A DNA stretch of 21,218 nt, from contig CALISG010000028.1 of assembly GCA_938042065.1 (NCBI GenBank), positions 1 to 21,218 on the forward strand. The letters are read 5' to 3'. Position 1 is the stretch's first letter. Every line of letters starts with the position of its first letter. Source of the DNA: an uncultured Candidatus Saccharibacteria bacterium (GTDB lineage Bacteria > Patescibacteriota > Saccharimonadia > Saccharimonadales > Saccharimonadaceae). This document shows, one piece after another, positions 20,317-21,218 of this stretch. Both the position numbers and the translations under genes were made by a program. The notes under the pieces are model-generated. The model had not been told where the DNA came from. It saw only the letters and a list, made by a program, of their open reading frames with translations, and did no database searches.

Positions 20317-21218
20317 ATGGCTACACTGCAAGATTATCGAAACGAACGTTTGCGAAAATTAGAAACCCTGCGAGAACTAGGCGTTGATCCGTATCCAGCG
20401 CGGTCGGAGCGGACGCATGGCTGCGGCGAGGTTTTGGCGCATTATGATGGGCTGGCGGGCCGGGAAGTGGTCGTGGCGGGGCGCATCACTTCAATTCGCA
20501 GTTTTGGTAAGCTGGCGTTCATCAAACTGCGCGACGGGAGTGGTGAGGTGCAGCTATATTTGCAGCGCGATGATGTGGCAGAATTGGACGCTAGCCGCGG
20601 CATATTGGGCATGAAACAGCTGAAGCTTCTGGATACGGGCGACTTTGTCGAGGCGCGCGGAGTGATGACGACGACGCAGACTGGCGAACGGTCGGTTGGC
20701 GTGCGTGAGCTAAGGCTACTAACTAAGTCGCTACGGCCGATGCCCGAAAAGCTCGAGAACAAAGAAGAGCGTTTCCGCCGCCGTTATGTTGATATGAACG
20801 TCAATCCAGAGGTGCGTCAGCGGTTTATTCGCCGCAGCAAGTTCTGGCAGGCGACGCGCGATTATCTAAACCAGCACGGCTTTACCGAGGTGAATGTGCC
20901 GGTATTGGAACACACCACCGGCGGTGCTGATGCTAACCCATTTGTGACGCATATGGACGCGCTGGACGACCAGCAGTTTTACTTGCGCATTTCTCACGAG
21001 TTGCCGCTCAAGCGCCTGATTGGCGCTGGGTTTGAGAAGGTTTACGACCTCGGGCCACGTTTTCGTAATGAGAATTATTCCGACGAGCATTTGCCAGAAC
21101 ATGTCGCCATGGAGTGGTACGCTGCGTACTGGGACTGGAAGCAGGGCATGCGCTTTATGGAGGCGATGTATAAAGACGTGCTTCAAAAGACGTTTGGCAC
21201 GCTGCAGTTTCAGCTGGG
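20317..21218 (+). CDS. lysS: lysyl-tRNA synthetase (class II), 3' end cut off by window
   Basis: Charges tRNA-Lys. About 300 codons are present and the frame runs off the window. The N-terminus MATLQDYRNERLRKLETLRELGVDPYP-type start (RxEKLxxLRxxGxxPYP) and the OB-fold anticodon domain (about 45-145, VVVAGRITSIRSFGKLAFIKLRD) are typical of LysRS. RRYVDMNVNPEVRQRF, EVNVPVLEHTTGGADANPF, FYLRISHELPLKRLI and PRFRNENYSDEH (motif 2) build the class II core. After motif 2 the text LPEHVAMEWYAAYWDW departs from the usual HNPEFTMMELYMAYADY. Motif 3 lies beyond the window. AspRS or AsnRS are less likely given the N-terminus and the greA neighbour. Confidence 0.92.
   Translation, partial: MATLQDYRNERLRKLETLRELGVDPYPARSERTHGCGEVLAHYDGLAGREVVVAGRITSIRSFGKLAFIKLRDGSGEVQLYLQRDDVAELDASRGILGMKQLKLLDTGDFVEARGVMTTTQTGERSVGVRELRLLTKSLRPMPEKLENKEERFRRRYVDMNVNPEVRQRFIRRSKFWQATRDYLNQHGFTEVNVPVLEHTTGGADANPFVTHMDALDDQQFYLRISHELPLKRLIGAGFEKVYDLGPRFRNENYSDEHLPEHVAMEWYAAYWDWKQGMRFMEAMYKDVLQKTFGTLQFQL

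Noticed and set aside
1..21218. Recoded UGA as seen in some other CPR lineages
   Set aside because: lepB, prfA, rseP and the caspase-like gene end in TGA at the expected length, and no conserved protein needs read-through of TGA.
1..21218. tRNA genes, CRISPR arrays, insertion sequences or integrase scars
   Set aside because: Gaps between genes are short and filled by promoters or terminators; no cloverleaf, spaced repeats, transposase or terminal inverted repeats were seen.

Overview
The window looks like chromosomal DNA from a reduced, host-dependent bacterium of the Patescibacteria/CPR, most likely Candidatus Saccharibacteria (TM7). This is an inference from gene content: short forms of core proteins, neighbours missing from standard clusters (no rpmA beside rplU, no cdsA or dxr between uppS and rseP), type B L31, and intergenic gaps that mostly hold only one compact promoter. 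TAA, TAG and TGA all end genes, so the code is standard.

Layout: 1-777 is the 3' part of a galU-like UTP-glucose-1-phosphate uridylyltransferase, followed by rplU. Then come parA-parB, which converge on lepB. lepB shares a divergent promoter region with an LCP (LytR-CpsA-Psr) cell-wall ligase, followed by an unknown multi-pass membrane protein and an HtrA-type protease. prmC and prfA lie on the minus strand and act together in translation termination. From 9.4 to 13.1 kb is the most accessory-looking part: an unknown 221-codon ORF with a puzzling start, rpmE type B and a small low-affinity-iron-permease-like protein on the minus strand, then a two-gene unit. That unit is a 476-residue protein with a caspase/CHAT-like His-Cys signature plus an overlapping acidic 159-residue protein. 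From 13.1 to 21.2 kb: rpsB-tsf, an unknown 237-residue protein with an out-of-frame upstream start, the coupled cluster frr-uppS-rseP-CPBP protease, then proS (short, no editing insert), greA and lysS (cut by the window end).

The genes mainly serve translation (L21, S2, L31, EF-Ts, RRF, RF1, PrmC, ProRS, LysRS), transcript elongation (GreA), chromosome segregation (ParAB) and the envelope (GalU, LepB, LCP, HtrA, UppS, RseP, CPBP).

Two themes stand out. First, at many genes a -10 hexamer (often with a -35 at exactly 17 bases) sits only 6-10 bases before the ATG, which predicts leaderless or near-leaderless mRNAs; SD-led genes (rplU, parA, parB, htrA, rpsB, frr, rseP, greA) form the other class. 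Second, the clan CD-like protease candidate with its translationally coupled small partner is the best candidate for an undescribed system. No tRNA, rRNA, CRISPR array or insertion sequence was seen, and no gene-free stretch exceeds 300 bases.
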